Below are positions 5,097 through 5,925 of a DNA stretch of 5,925 nucleotides, piece after piece. The stretch comes from Chloroflexota bacterium. GTDB taxonomy: Bacteria; Chloroflexota; Dehalococcoidia; Lucifugimonadales; UBA3495. Position numbers and translations under genes: made by a program. Location of the stretch: positions 1 through 5,925 of the forward strand of contig JADFPM010000175.1 of assembly GCA_022562335.1 (NCBI GenBank), read 5' to 3'. The notes under the pieces are model-generated. The model saw nothing but the letters and a program-made list of their open reading frames with translations, was not told the DNA's origin and searched no databases. The first letter of the stretch is position 1. Each line of letters opens with the position of its first letter.

Positions 5097-5864
5097 ATGG
5101 CCATAAAGGTTGCCCGTATCCCCTATTTAGGATGCGAGCCTTTCTACTACGACATGGACCGCCGGGGCATCCAGCTCCTGAATATGGCGTCCAACACCAC
5201 CGCAGCCGCCCTGCGCAACGGCGAGATCGATTCAGCGCCGGTCCCCATGACCGACTGCCTTGGATTGGATGACCGGTTTCAACCGATAGCCGGCTTCTGC
5301 ATCACCGCCGCCGGCAGCTCGGGCGCCAGCGTGCTCCACTCCAAAGTGCCCATCACGGAATTGAACGGCTCCCCCATTTCCATCCCTGAAGAGGCTTCCA
5401 CGTCCCGGAGTCTCCTGCAGATCTTGTTGACCCTCAAACACGGCATCAAGCCGGGGCCCTTCGTCGATTCCCAAAACGACCCGGACTCCCACGACGCCTT
5501 GCTCCTGGTGGGCAACCAGTCGCTGCGGCGGCGGCGCGGCGTAAGGGGATTCCCCCACAAATACGACCTGGCCCAAGAGTGGAGTGAATGGACCGGCCTG
5601 CCCTTCGTCTTCTCCCGCTGGATGGTCCGCGCAGACATGGACCGCGCCGACGCCTCCATACTGGAGGACGCGCTGTACGTGGGGCAGGAGGACTGGCTGG
5701 ACAACCTATATAAAATGTCTGGTCCCCGCGACGACCTGCTGATGCTGCCCAAAGACGTGCTAGAGCACGTCCAAAGCCTCCGCTTCTACATGGGGGTGAC
5801 CGAGCAGAAGTCCATCGAGCTATTCACCCAGCACTTGAGCAGTCTGGGCCTGAGCCAGGGTTAA
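5097..5864 (+). CDS. MqnA/MqnD-family protein (menaquinone chorismate dehydratase-like)
   Basis: This 255-residue protein belongs to the VitK2_biosynth (PF02621) periplasmic-binding-protein-like fold. Family marks are RIPYLGCEPFYYDM (7-20), LRNGEIDSAPVPMTD (39-53), GFCITAAGSSGASVLHSKVP (66-85), EEASTSRSLLQILL (98-111), DALLLVGNQSL (133-143) and EWSEWTGLPFVFSRWMV (161-177). MqnA turns chorismate into 3-enolpyruvylbenzoate in the futalosine route to menaquinone. No signal peptide is visible, so it is cytoplasmic. Two usual family positions differ: YLN is YLG here (Gly12), and the IGD before the mid-protein helix is VGN (Asn140). An Arg-rich stretch RRRRGVR (144-150) follows. No other menaquinone genes are nearby, so the substrate may be different. 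I chose ATG 5097 because the conserved domain begins right after it; TTG 5082 would add five residues. The ribosome binding site is weak. Family confident, exact reaction moderate. Confidence 0.82.
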   Translation: MAIKVARIPYLGCEPFYYDMDRRGIQLLNMASNTTAAALRNGEIDSAPVPMTDCLGLDDRFQPIAGFCITAAGSSGASVLHSKVPITELNGSPISIPEEASTSRSLLQILLTLKHGIKPGPFVDSQNDPDSHDALLLVGNQSLRRRRGVRGFPHKYDLAQEWSEWTGLPFVFSRWMVRADMDRADASILEDALYVGQEDWLDNLYKMSGPRDDLLMLPKDVLEHVQSLRFYMGVTEQKSIELFTQHLSSLGLSQG

Positions 5865-5904
5865 CCGCGGCAGCACCAGCTATTGCGTCGACGGCTTCAC
5901 CACT

Positions 5905-5925
5905 GAGGAGAACGGTGTCTTACTG
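5905..5925 (+). promoter_or_regulatory. Possible ribosome binding site and start of a downstream gene
   Basis: GAGGAG at 5905-5910 is followed four bases later by GTG at 5915, about 50 bp after the MqnA-like stop. It could begin a co-transcribed gene continuing outside the window. Only three codons are visible, so this rests on spacing alone. Confidence 0.25.

Overview
The window is GC-rich bacterial DNA with four intact genes in an ordinary chromosomal setting plus one complete insertion sequence. The mix (a tandem NIPSNAP protein, a haloalkane-dehalogenase-like hydrolase, a soluble FAD_binding_2 flavoprotein, a stand-alone MqnA-like protein, and short G/C-run palindromic repeats) resembles uncultured environmental bacteria such as Chloroflexota (SAR202/Dehalococcoidia type). 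That placement is a guess from gene content, with no RNA or marker gene to support it.

Layout. Positions 1-83 hold no gene, only a small hairpin and a fragment resembling a repeat seen later. A NIPSNAP gene (84-698, minus) is divergent from an alpha/beta hydrolase (902-1912, plus) across about 200 bp. The hydrolase converges on a flavoprotein gene (1966-3432, minus), and the junction is filled with short degenerate tandem repeats that also encode the hydrolase tail. Upstream of the flavoprotein is a run of hairpins. The last of these belongs to a 73-bp compound palindromic repeat that has been split by an IS481-family element (3565-4848). The element carries 50-bp imperfect terminal inverted repeats, a probable 5-bp target duplication (AAGGG) and an intact DDE transposase on the minus strand. 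Beyond it lie about 230 bp of sparse intergenic DNA and an MqnA-like gene (5097-5864, plus). The window ends just after a possible start of another gene.

The genes do not form an obvious shared pathway. The hydrolase, flavoprotein and NIPSNAP protein would fit accessory catabolism of small organic compounds, but that is inference. No defence system, CRISPR array, rRNA or tRNA was seen. The most informative signals are the nested insertion (IS inside one hairpin arm of a palindromic repeat), active-site substitutions that argue against the default names of the flavoprotein, hydrolase and MqnA-like protein, and the repeat-built convergent junction. I did not find a convincing new multi-gene system.
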